Shown here: positions 1 to 5,993 of the stretch, piece by piece
Position numbering within the stretch: position 1 is the first letter of the stretch
Layout of the letters: each line of letters starts with the position of its first letter
Assembly: GCF_003240565.2 (NCBI RefSeq)
Contig: NZ_CP117255.1
Location: forward strand, 3,265,001 to 3,272,500
DNA from: Rhizobium tumorigenes
Lineage (GTDB): Bacteria; Pseudomonadota; Alphaproteobacteria; Rhizobiales; Rhizobiaceae
Direction: 5' to 3'
DNA: 7,500 bases
Position numbers and translations under genes: made by a program
The notes under the pieces: generated by a model
What the model was told of the DNA's origin: nothing
The model's database searches: none
The model's input: only the letters and a program-made list of their open reading frames with translations

Positions 1-145
1 CATGGAAGCCGAGCGACATGGTGATGCCGTGGTCGGCGTCGCCGATCGCGCCGTCGAGCGACGTCAGCCGATCCTTTTGCCGATCGATTGCTGCAGAAAT
101 ATCATGAAACATCCGCCCGAGGCTTCGTGCCGCGCTCTCAGTCAT
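1..145 (-). CDS. DhaL-type kinase subunit (second copy), N-terminal part, cut by window edge
   Basis: This is the first 48 residues of a DhaL (Dak2-domain) protein, the nucleotide-binding subunit that supplies the phosphate for DhaK-bound ketose. Reading leftward from the ATG at 145, the peptide contains LDGAIGDADHGITM at about residues 30-43. That is the family's Mg-nucleotide site, with Asp31, Asp36 and Asp38 in the expected places; the glycine usual between the last two is alanine, a change seen in other Dak2 proteins. The ATG is preceded by GGAGGA (151-156) at a five-base spacing, and no other ATG upstream is in frame. It follows the SorC-DhaK fusion by 44 bases and is presumably that fusion's partner, forming a second DhaK/DhaL set. 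The rest of the gene lies beyond the left edge, so intactness and any C-terminal fusion cannot be judged. Confidence 0.9.
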   Translation of the reverse strand, partial: MTESAARSLGRMFHDISAAIDRQKDRLTSLDGAIGDADHGITMSLGFH

Positions 146-150
146 CGCTA

Positions 151-156
151 TCCTCC
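151..156 (-). promoter_or_regulatory. Ribosome binding site of the second dhaL
   Basis: GGAGGA on the minus strand, five bases before the ATG at 145. It decides the start, because the two other ATGs nearby (170 and 158) are in a different frame and run into a stop after ten codons. Confidence 0.7.
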
Positions 157-189
157 ATCGATCGGGCCATCTCCTCCCCGATTGCCGTT

Positions 190-2289
190 TCACGTCATTT
201 TCAGAACGACACCGTCGCAGGGATGTTTCAAAAGTGCGGTCAGATCTTCGTCCAGATGCAGTATCGATATGGATGCGCCGACCATGTCTAGCGATGTGAA
301 ATAGTGGCCGACCCAGTTCGCGTCGATGGCGATCCCCTTCGCCGCCAGTCGCTGCTCCACTCGCCTGAAAAGAATATACAATTCCATCAGCGGTGTTGCG
401 CCGAACGAATTCACCAGCACGGCAACGCGATCGCCCGCCACCGGTTTCATCTCTGAAAAAATACGATCGATAACCTTGTCGACGATCGCGTCGGCGGGCA
501 TCATCTTCTCGCGGGCGACGCCGGGCTCGCCATGGATCCCCATGCCGAACTCGATGTCGTCTGGCCCGATGGCGAAATTGTATCGCCGCGTCTGCGGCAT
601 GGAGCAGGGCTCGAGAGCGACGCCGACAGTGTAGGTGCGGGCATTGGCCCTGCGTGTCAGTGCCTCGCATTTCTCGAGCGGGAAACCGATGTCGCAAGCC
701 GCCCCCGCTGCCTTGAAAACGAAAAAATTCCCTGCAACCCCCCGTCGCCCATCGCGGTCCTCGACTGGCGACGAGGCGATATCGTCGGTCGTCAGCACCG
801 TTCTGACCGAGATTCCTTTCGCCTCGGCCATTTCTGCGGCCATTTCGAAATTCATCACGTCGCCCGCGTAATTTCCGTAGACGAAAAGGACACCTTCACC
901 GCCCGACGCTGCCTCCGCACCTTGCAGAATAGGACCAGGCGGCGGCGACGAGAAAATATTGCCGATGGCCACAGCGTCGGCCAGGCCTTTGCCGACATAG
1001 CCGTAAAAACCAGGCTCATGCCCGGCACCGCCGCCGATCACAAGACCGACTTTCCCCGGCCTGGGACCGTCCCGCGCAATGAGGACGCGATGGGATCTGT
1101 CGATCGGTCGAAGGTGGCTCGCATGGGCCTTGACCATGCCGGAAAGCATCTCCTCGACGACGTGGTCCGGATTGTTGAGAAACTTCTTGGTATAGAGGCG
1201 CTGGTTGGCCTGCGGCACCGGTTCGCCGATATCTGTCTTTGCCCGATTCGAGATCCTGCGATCGACATCGGCGACCCCGTCGGCATTGAGAATGCCGCGT
1301 GCAGTTGCCGCATCGGTGATCAGCACGTTGACATAGCCGCCACGAAGTGCGGCGAGAATGGCCGGCACCTTGTCGAAGCCACCGGCTATGGCAACGCGCA
1401 AGTCGATCGCCTTCAGCATGTCCAGTGAAATACCGATGGTGCGCTCGTCGAGCGGGCCGGTGATAGGTCGCCCATGCCCGTCTATGAAGCGACCGGCTAC
1501 TACACCGACGGCATTTCTGGCCAGATAGTCCTGCAGGGAAACAGACTCGAAAAAACCACTGGTATGGATGGTCGAGTTGGGGCGCAGCGACGAAATGCCG
1601 AAGAGGGCCTTGTTGGCGCGCGCAAGGGTCTGGAACTGGTTCTCGATCAACGGCTCGCGCAACAACAGGTCGCGCATTTCAAGGCTGGTGACGATTGCCG
1701 GTGCGGAAATGTTGATCAGTCTGGCGCCGACCGCGTCGGCAATCGAGGCCGCGCAGAGTTCGGGCGTGTAGGCAAAGCTGGCCCGCGTTCCGCCCGTCGC
1801 CTGGACGACGGTGACATCCTGCAGGCCGGTCGCCGATGCCCGCTCTCCGACGGCAAGTACCGTGCGGCCCCAGGAAACCGCGAGCGTATCGCCTGATTGC
1901 AGGAGGCGTTGCAGGGCCTGCGCCCCTGCCATTCCCAGCCGCTCGATCAGGGGCCTGGCATTGTCGTCGCTCGGCACGACAAGACAGTCCGCCAAGCCGA
2001 AGTGGTGCTTTATCTCCCGGGCAACGGTCAGCGACGACAAGCGGCCGGGCTCGATGGAAATGCTGACGATGCCTCGCTCGCGCGCTTCGGCCAGGTAATT
2101 GTTGACCGTTGCTCGCGAGATGCCCATGGCATCGGCGATGTCGCCCTGCGTCATGCCGTCTTCGTAATAGAGCCAGCACGCCCAGACATAGGGATCGTCG
2201 CCGTAACGCAGCGGCATCCCCTCGAGGGCTTCGGACGCGCTGGCCTTGCCGGGGGCGGACTTTCGCGGCTGGGATAATTTGATCGTCAT
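190..2289 (-). CDS. SorC-family transcriptional regulator fused to DhaK kinase subunit (699 aa)
   Basis: One uninterrupted frame encodes two complete modules. Residues 30-75 hold a helix-turn-helix of SorC/DeoR type (MTQGDIADAMGISRATVNNY). Residues 85-350 are a SorC sugar-binding domain, with SWGRTVLAV at 139-147, GVVAGRFID at 262-270 and an AILAALRGGYVNVLITD segment near 310-326. From about residue 364 a DhaK domain begins, colinear with the neighbouring free DhaK. It keeps GGGAGHEP (His424), GNYAGD (Asp477) and GIHGEPG (His586, the residue that binds the ketose covalently in DhaK). The SorC part is inferred to regulate this operon in response to a phosphorylated sugar; the DhaK part should bind and phosphorylate a short ketose with a DhaL. 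An in-frame TAG directly before the ATG fixes the N-terminal limit. The nearest purine-rich site, GGGAGA, is 12 bases upstream, so initiation looks weak; Met25 is a less likely alternative. RefSeq has used a bifunctional name for this architecture. Confidence 0.95.
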   Translation of the reverse strand: MTIKLSQPRKSAPGKASASEALEGMPLRYGDDPYVWACWLYYEDGMTQGDIADAMGISRATVNNYLAEARERGIVSISIEPGRLSSLTVAREIKHHFGLADCLVVPSDDNARPLIERLGMAGAQALQRLLQSGDTLAVSWGRTVLAVGERASATGLQDVTVVQATGGTRASFAYTPELCAASIADAVGARLINISAPAIVTSLEMRDLLLREPLIENQFQTLARANKALFGISSLRPNSTIHTSGFFESVSLQDYLARNAVGVVAGRFIDGHGRPITGPLDERTIGISLDMLKAIDLRVAIAGGFDKVPAILAALRGGYVNVLITDAATARGILNADGVADVDRRISNRAKTDIGEPVPQANQRLYTKKFLNNPDHVVEEMLSGMVKAHASHLRPIDRSHRVLIARDGPRPGKVGLVIGGGAGHEPGFYGYVGKGLADAVAIGNIFSSPPPGPILQGAEAASGGEGVLFVYGNYAGDVMNFEMAAEMAEAKGISVRTVLTTDDIASSPVEDRDGRRGVAGNFFVFKAAGAACDIGFPLEKCEALTRRANARTYTVGVALEPCSMPQTRRYNFAIGPDDIEFGMGIHGEPGVAREKMMPADAIVDKVIDRIFSEMKPVAGDRVAVLVNSFGATPLMELYILFRRVEQRLAAKGIAIDANWVGHYFTSLDMVGASISILHLDEDLTALLKHPCDGVVLKMT

Positions 2290-2335
2290 CTAAACGCGCC
2301 GTCTCCCGTGTTTTCGACTGCAACGATGAAAGCAC

Positions 2336-2351
2336 GGCAAGCGCTTTTGCA
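2336..2351. promoter_or_regulatory. Operator-like palindrome upstream of the SorC-DhaK gene
   Basis: The 125-base gap before the fusion gene contains the perfect palindrome AAGCGCTT (2339-2346), set in an overlapping GCAA/TTGC inverted pair (2337-2340 and 2347-2350). It sits about 50 bases before the start codon, a plausible place for a repressor or activator site. On the minus strand TTGCAA and TTGCCG nearby could serve as a -35 element, but I see no convincing -10 hexamer. Which regulator would bind is unknown: the centre resembles LacI-family operators as much as anything known for SorC proteins. A chance palindrome is quite possible. Confidence 0.25.
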
Positions 2352-2365
2352 AGGGACCTCTAGCG

Positions 2366-2400
2366 AAAGTCACGACAGCCCGGCCGGCCAAAGCGACTTT
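2366..2400 (-). terminator. Long hairpin after the first dhaL (possible terminator or attenuator)
   Basis: Beginning 14 bases after the dhaL stop codon, the minus-strand RNA can fold into a 15-position stem (arms AAAGTCGCTTTGGCC and GGCTGTCGTGACTTT) around a five-base loop. Thirteen positions pair, three of them as G-U, with one two-by-two internal mismatch. The stem base is AAAG/CTTT, but the sequence continues CGCTAG without a run of T, so it is not a textbook intrinsic terminator. It may reduce read-through from dhaK-dhaL into the fusion gene or protect the 3' end of the upstream message. Confidence 0.45.
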
Positions 2401-2414
2401 CTACCGCGTCAGGA

Positions 2415-3056
2415 TCAGCGCAGGCGTTCCTGCGCAGATAGGCTGAGCTGCTTCAGGATAATAGCGCAGGATGTGGCGCCAGCATCGAGGACGCCGAGAG
2501 AACGATCCCCCAGCCGGCTCGACCGGCCAATTTTTGCAACGAGATCGATCGTCGAGTCGCGACCGGCCTCGGCCGCCTGCACCAGTTTCTGAAGCGCAGT
2601 TTCGAAGGGCTCATCCGATGCAATGGCGTCGTCGAAAGCCTCGATGGCGGGTACAAGTGCATCGAGCAGCGTCTTGTCGCCCACCTTGGCGGAGCCGATG
2701 GACTGTATGCCGTCAAGCCCGGCATGCAGCATCGCGCTGAATGTTTTGGGATCGATGTCTTCGCAACCTTCGAGTTGCTCGGCGAATTCGGAAAACATCA
2801 CGCCGTAGAGCGGTCCCATTGAGCCGCCAATTTCGTTCATCAGCACGGAGCCGAGTATCTCGAAGGATTGGCCGAGGGTTGCATCCTGTACCTTCAACCG
2901 TTCCGCCGCCATGCCGAAACCCTTCGCCATGTTGACGCCGTGGTCGCCATCGCCGATTTTCCCGTCGATCTCGCTCAGATAGGCCCGGTTTTCGACGACG
3001 CGATCGGCAATAGACAGCACGATCGGCGCGGCGGAGGTGTTCTTGAACGTCTGCAT
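2415..3056 (-). CDS. dhaL: DhaL, nucleotide-binding subunit of dihydroxyacetone-type kinase
   Basis: A 213-residue Dak2-domain protein, close to the usual length of about 210 for free-standing DhaL. It binds Mg and ADP/ATP and transfers phosphate to the ketose held by DhaK in the cytoplasm. Visible hallmarks are DGKIGDGDHGVNM at 31-43 with the metal ligands Asp31, Asp36 and Asp38, GGSMGPLYG at 77-85, KVGDKTLLDALVPA at 124-137, and LDAGATSC near the C terminus. I chose the ATG at 3056, preceded by GAGGAAG. A TTG five codons further upstream is in frame but overlaps the dhaK stop and lacks a site of its own. Only 11 bases separate it from dhaK, so the two are almost certainly co-transcribed and made in similar amounts. 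No DhaM is nearby, leaving the phosphoryl donor (ATP directly or a PTS protein elsewhere) open. Substrate is inferred, not shown. Confidence 0.95.
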   Translation of the reverse strand: MQTFKNTSAAPIVLSIADRVVENRAYLSEIDGKIGDGDHGVNMAKGFGMAAERLKVQDATLGQSFEILGSVLMNEIGGSMGPLYGVMFSEFAEQLEGCEDIDPKTFSAMLHAGLDGIQSIGSAKVGDKTLLDALVPAIEAFDDAIASDEPFETALQKLVQAAEAGRDSTIDLVAKIGRSSRLGDRSLGVLDAGATSCAIILKQLSLSAQERLR

Positions 3057-3067
3057 GTGGGTCTTCC

Positions 3068-4060
3068 TCAAAGCTTCATGGTGCAGTCGACGTCGACTGC
3101 GAGCAGCGCCTTGGTTTCGGCGTCGAGCGCCATGACGGTCAGCGTCGCGCCGACCATCTCCAGCGACGTGAAGTAGTTGCCGACATACGTCTTGTGAATG
3201 ACCAGGCCCCGTGCGGTAATTTCAGTCTCGATCGTGTCGTTGAGAATATACAACTCGTTCAGCGGCGTGGCTCCCAGCCCCGATACCAGAACGGCAAGCT
3301 CCGTCCCCGTCGGCAGATTATGGTCGTCCAGCACGATCTTGCACATATCGCGCGCAATCTCCTGTGCGGTTTTCAGGGGCTCGACGCGAACCCCGGGTTC
3401 GCCATGGTGGCCGATGCCTACTTCCATGGTTCCAGGCTCGATCTGGAAGTTCGGATGGCCGACTGCCGGCAGCGTGCACGGACCAAGGCCGACGCCGATA
3501 GAGCGGCAGTTGTCGATTGCCTTCTGGGCCGCGATGCGAACCTCCTCGAGGCTTCCGCCCTGCGACGCTCTTGCGCTGCCGATCTTCCACATGAAGATCT
3601 CGCCGGCCACGCCACGCCGTTTCTCCCGCTCATGCGGTGGCGCGGAGCACACGTCGTCATTGGCAACCACGGTTGCGACCTCGATACCCTCCTTGGCCGC
3701 GAGCCGGATCGCCATTTTCACATTCATGTTGTCGCCGGCATAATTGCCATAGAGGCACACAACGCCGGCGCCGCCATTGGCCTCGCGGAAGGCATCCTGA
3801 AAGCTCTTTGCGGTCGGTGAGGAAAAAAGCTCGCCAACGGCTACCGCATCCAGCATGTTCCGGCCGGTATAGCCCATGAACCCCGGCTCATGGCCGGAGC
3901 CGCCACCGGTGACGACACCGACCTTGCCGGCAACAGGGGCACCCTTGGCGACGATGACGCGCGGGTTCTGCCCGACACGAAGGATGTCAGAATGGGCCTT
4001 GACGAAGCCCCTGACGGTATCTTCGACGACCTGGTCCGGATCATTGATAAATCTCTGCAT
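3068..4060 (-). CDS. dhaK: DhaK, ketose-binding subunit of dihydroxyacetone-type kinase
   Basis: A 330-residue DhaK, slightly shorter than E. coli DhaK (356). In this family the ketose is held as a hemiaminal on a histidine while DhaL phosphorylates its terminal hydroxyl. All key positions are present: GGGSGHEP at 52-59 (His57), GNYAGD at 105-110 (Asp110) and GHHGEPG at 217-223 (His219, the covalent binder). RRGVAGE at 148-154 and GATPLNELY in the C-terminal part are further family signatures. The ATG at 4060 follows AGGAGA with good spacing and begins MQRFINDPDQVV, the normal DhaK N terminus; the frame is open further upstream, but that part overlaps the dehydrogenase gene and is not real. 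It lies 29 bases after the dehydrogenase and 11 before dhaL. It differs clearly from the DhaK half of the fusion, so the two may serve different substrates. Dihydroxyacetone or an erythrulose is the likely substrate. Confidence 0.95.
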   Translation of the reverse strand: MQRFINDPDQVVEDTVRGFVKAHSDILRVGQNPRVIVAKGAPVAGKVGVVTGGGSGHEPGFMGYTGRNMLDAVAVGELFSSPTAKSFQDAFREANGGAGVVCLYGNYAGDNMNVKMAIRLAAKEGIEVATVVANDDVCSAPPHEREKRRGVAGEIFMWKIGSARASQGGSLEEVRIAAQKAIDNCRSIGVGLGPCTLPAVGHPNFQIEPGTMEVGIGHHGEPGVRVEPLKTAQEIARDMCKIVLDDHNLPTGTELAVLVSGLGATPLNELYILNDTIETEITARGLVIHKTYVGNYFTSLEMVGATLTVMALDAETKALLAVDVDCTMKL

Positions 4061-4089
4061 AATGTCTCCTTGAAATTCCAGGCTGTCGC

Positions 4090-4863
4090 TTAGAGAATGG
4101 TGTAGCCGCCATCGATCAGAAGATCGGCACCGTTGATCATGTCTGCGCCGTTCGAAACCAGGAATACTGCTGCGGCCGCCACTTCTTCCGGATAGGCAAA
4201 GCGCCCGTTCGGTATTCTTTTCTTGGCAGCTTCGCCCTTCTCTCCCGCCCAGGCCTTCTTGCCGAGTTCCGTCAGCACCACGGTTGGGGAAATCGTGTTG
4301 ACGCAAATTCCATGCTTGCCCCATTCTGCGGCAAAGGTCTTCGACATGCCGATGACGCCGAATTTCGAAGCGCAATAGGCCACATGCTCCTCGATCGCAA
4401 CCGTTCCCGCCTGGGAGGCCATGTTGACGATCTTGCCGCCCTTGCCGGCGGCGATCATCGCCCGCCCGACCGCTTGGGTCACGAGAAAGCTGCCCTTCAG
4501 ATTGATGTTGATGGTTCTGTCCCAGTGGTCGAGCGACAGGGCCTCGGCCGGCGCGAGATAGACGACGCCGGCGCTGTTGACCGCGATGTCGATGCCGCCA
4601 AAGGCAGCCAGTACGTCGGCAACGGCCTGTTCGACAGATTGCGGGCTCGATACGTCGCAGACAAACGGTCTTGCGCCATGGGAGAGCGATCTGGCTTTTT
4701 CAGCCGCGACATCGGCATTGATGTCGAGCACTGCAACTGTAGCGCCCTTGGAAGAAAATGCGTCGGCAATTGCCGCACCGATGCCGGAGGCACCGCCCGT
4801 TACCAGCGCAATCTTGCCGGTCAGCGGGAAGTTGAGATCTATTTGCAACGCGGTATCGGTCAT
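4090..4863 (-). CDS. Short-chain dehydrogenase/reductase, GolD/DthD-like polyol dehydrogenase
   Basis: A 257-residue classical SDR. The Rossmann motif TGGASGIG is at 22-29, Asp47 at the end of the second strand favours NAD(H) over NADP(H), and NSAG is at 96-99. The catalytic set Asn121, Ser150, Tyr163 and Lys167 (YCASK) is complete. The C terminus ends LLIDGGYTIL, typical of the family. The position directly before dhaK-dhaL matches Listeria GolD and the D-threitol dehydrogenase DthD, which make a ketose for a DhaK-family kinase. I therefore infer oxidation of a short polyol to dihydroxyacetone or an erythrulose; sequence alone does not fix the substrate, and other polyols such as arabitol remain possible. 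The start at 4863 gives the normal SDR N terminus after a GGAG four bases upstream. An extension to 4977 in the same frame is rejected because it runs through the upstream hairpin and into the binding-protein gene. The enzyme should be cytoplasmic. Confidence 0.9.
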   Translation of the reverse strand: MTDTALQIDLNFPLTGKIALVTGGASGIGAAIADAFSSKGATVAVLDINADVAAEKARSLSHGARPFVCDVSSPQSVEQAVADVLAAFGGIDIAVNSAGVVYLAPAEALSLDHWDRTININLKGSFLVTQAVGRAMIAAGKGGKIVNMASQAGTVAIEEHVAYCASKFGVIGMSKTFAAEWGKHGICVNTISPTVVLTELGKKAWAGEKGEAAKKRIPNGRFAYPEEVAAAAVFLVSNGADMINGADLLIDGGYTIL

Positions 4864-4890
4864 TGTGCTCCACTCTCGTCTAGCGGGATC

Positions 4891-4909
4891 GGGGCGGCGT
4901 GGCCGCCCC
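4891..4909 (-). other. Strong intergenic hairpin after the binding-protein gene
   Basis: In the 59-base gap between the binding-protein and dehydrogenase genes, GGGGCGGC and GCCGCCCC form a perfect eight-base-pair, all-G/C stem with a three-base loop. No T-run follows on the minus strand, so full termination is unlikely. In transporter operons such hairpins often protect the 3' end of the binding-protein message so that it accumulates above its neighbours; that role is inferred here. On the plus strand it is followed by TTTAA, but no plus-strand gene precedes it. Confidence 0.55.
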
Positions 4910-4922
4910 TTTAACCCATTTC

Positions 4923-5909
4923 CTACTTGCGCGATTCCAGCAGCTTGTCGGCATTTTCCGGAGTAACCTTGGTCCACGGAACGAGGTAATCCTTCTCTTT
5001 GCCGTCAGCCCACTTCATGTCGGGATACTGTGTCCAGACGGTTGAAACCGGCTTGTAGTCCGGCCGGGCCGCCTTGATGGCAACGTCGAGTGCACCCTGT
5101 GCCTGGGCGCTGCCGTCCTGCAGGATAGATGCCATCTGGCCTGCCTTGACGGCGTTGATTGCATCCGTCACCCCGTCGACGCCGGCAATGGCGAAGTCGG
5201 AGACCTTCAGCTTGGCTGCCTTGATCGCCTCAATGGCGCCCAATGCCATTTCGTCGTTCTGGCCGATGATGCCCTGGATCTGGCCAGGGTGGGAGGTCAG
5301 CCAGTTCTCCATCAGCGTCTGGGCTTCGGCACGCGACCAGTTGGCCGTCTGCGTTTCCAAGACCTTGACATCGGGGCAGGCTTTCAGCGCCTTCTGGTTG
5401 CCTTCGAGGCGCTGGATCTGGCCGGATTGGCCGATCGGTCCCTCAAGAATGACGAGATTGCCCTTGCAGCCCATCTTGTCGAGCACGGCCTTGGCTTCCA
5501 TCTCGCCGGCCAGCACGTCGTTCGAGCCGACATAGGATGTCAACAGGTCCGAATTGACGCGGGCGTTCGAGCCGACCACCGGGATACCGGCATCATGTGC
5601 CGCCTGCACGGCAGCAGCACCGGCTTCGACATCCATCGGCACGAAGATGATCGCATCGAACTTCTGCGTGATCATCGTGTTGAACTGTTCCTGCTGGACG
5701 AGCGCGTCGTAGCGGCCGTCAAAGACGGTCAGTTCGACGTCGCCGCTCTTGACGGCGGGATGCTGTTTCAGCGCTGCCGACCAGAGCTGCATGAATTCGG
5801 CGTTGAGGCCGTAGGTCGTCGCCCCGATTTTGAGTTTCTTGTCCTGCGCCATGGCCGGCGCCGCAAGAATGGCGACGCTGGCGATAAGTCCAATCAACAG
5901 TCTCTTCAT
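4923..5909 (-). CDS. Periplasmic sugar-binding protein of an ABC transporter (CUT2/ribose type)
   Basis: A 328-residue type I periplasmic binding protein (Peripla_BP_4 family). It has a clear Sec signal peptide: MKR, a hydrophobic stretch, then AMA with predicted cleavage after Ala21. The mature part shows family landmarks: KIGATTYGLNAEF near the start, FDAIIFVPMDVEAGAAAV, GIPVVGSNARV, IGQNDEMALGAIEA and FAIAGVDGVTDAINAVKAGQM. It should capture the substrate in the periplasm and deliver it to the permease. Substrate class is inferred from the neighbours: a short polyol or ketose. Translation is set at 5909 because GGAGGAG ends six bases before this ATG; the in-frame ATG at 5924 overlaps that site and would add five charged residues before the signal peptide. 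It follows the permease instead of leading the transporter genes, and a hairpin lies on each side. Confidence 0.95.
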   Translation of the reverse strand: MKRLLIGLIASVAILAAPAMAQDKKLKIGATTYGLNAEFMQLWSAALKQHPAVKSGDVELTVFDGRYDALVQQEQFNTMITQKFDAIIFVPMDVEAGAAAVQAAHDAGIPVVGSNARVNSDLLTSYVGSNDVLAGEMEAKAVLDKMGCKGNLVILEGPIGQSGQIQRLEGNQKALKACPDVKVLETQTANWSRAEAQTLMENWLTSHPGQIQGIIGQNDEMALGAIEAIKAAKLKVSDFAIAGVDGVTDAINAVKAGQMASILQDGSAQAQGALDVAIKAARPDYKPVSTVWTQYPDMKWADGKEKDYLVPWTKVTPENADKLLESRK

Positions 5910-5915
5910 CTCTTT

Positions 5916-5922
5916 CTCCTCC
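5916..5922 (-). promoter_or_regulatory. Strong ribosome binding site of the sugar-binding protein gene
   Basis: GGAGGAG with a six-base spacer to the ATG at 5909. It overlaps the alternative upstream ATG at 5924 and so decides between the two starts. Its strength fits the high protein level usually needed for a periplasmic binding protein. Confidence 0.75.
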
Positions 5923-5962
5923 ATAGAGAATCCCGGCTGCCATCTGGCATGCCGTTTTGTTG

Positions 5963-5982
5963 CGGGCAGCGGTTGCCGCCCG
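5963..5982 (-). other. Intergenic hairpin between permease and binding-protein genes
   Basis: The minus-strand RNA folds CGGGCGGC against GCTGCCCG around an AACC tetraloop: eight pairs, one of them G-U. On the plus strand that same pair would be an A-C mismatch, so the structure is better formed in the operon transcript. It lies in the 84-base gap, about 11 bases after the permease stop and about 40 before the binding-protein ribosome site. No T-run follows. A role in RNA processing or message stability is inferred. Confidence 0.4.
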
Positions 5983-5993
5983 AATTACTGCGG

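Noticed and set aside
532..1428. Plus-strand open frame of 298 codons opposite the fusion gene
   Set aside because: Low-complexity Arg/Asp/His-rich translation with no domain or convincing ribosome site, wholly antisense to the well-supported DhaK and SorC modules.
190..2289. The regulator-DhaK fusion as an assembly or frameshift artefact
   Set aside because: The frame is continuous across the junction, both modules are complete, the linker is short and ordinary, and the same architecture is known from related bacteria.
1679..2335. Minus-strand 218-codon frame overlapping the regulator domain
   Set aside because: Same strand but a different frame from the SorC domain; its Arg-rich translation has no family features, while the overlapping frame encodes an unmistakable HTH and sugar-binding domain.
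2383..2390. GGCCGGCC palindrome as a separate protein-binding site
   Set aside because: It lies in the loop and upper stem of the 2366-2400 hairpin and needs no separate explanation in this G+C-rich gap.
4061..4375. N-terminal extension of DhaK to a 435-residue protein
   Set aside because: The extra sequence overlaps the dehydrogenase C terminus, and MQRFINDPDQVV at 4060 has a good ribosome site and is the normal DhaK start.
4864..4977. Longer dehydrogenase starting inside the binding-protein gene
   Set aside because: The extension would cross the intergenic hairpin and overlap the binding-protein stop; the 257-residue form has the normal SDR N terminus.
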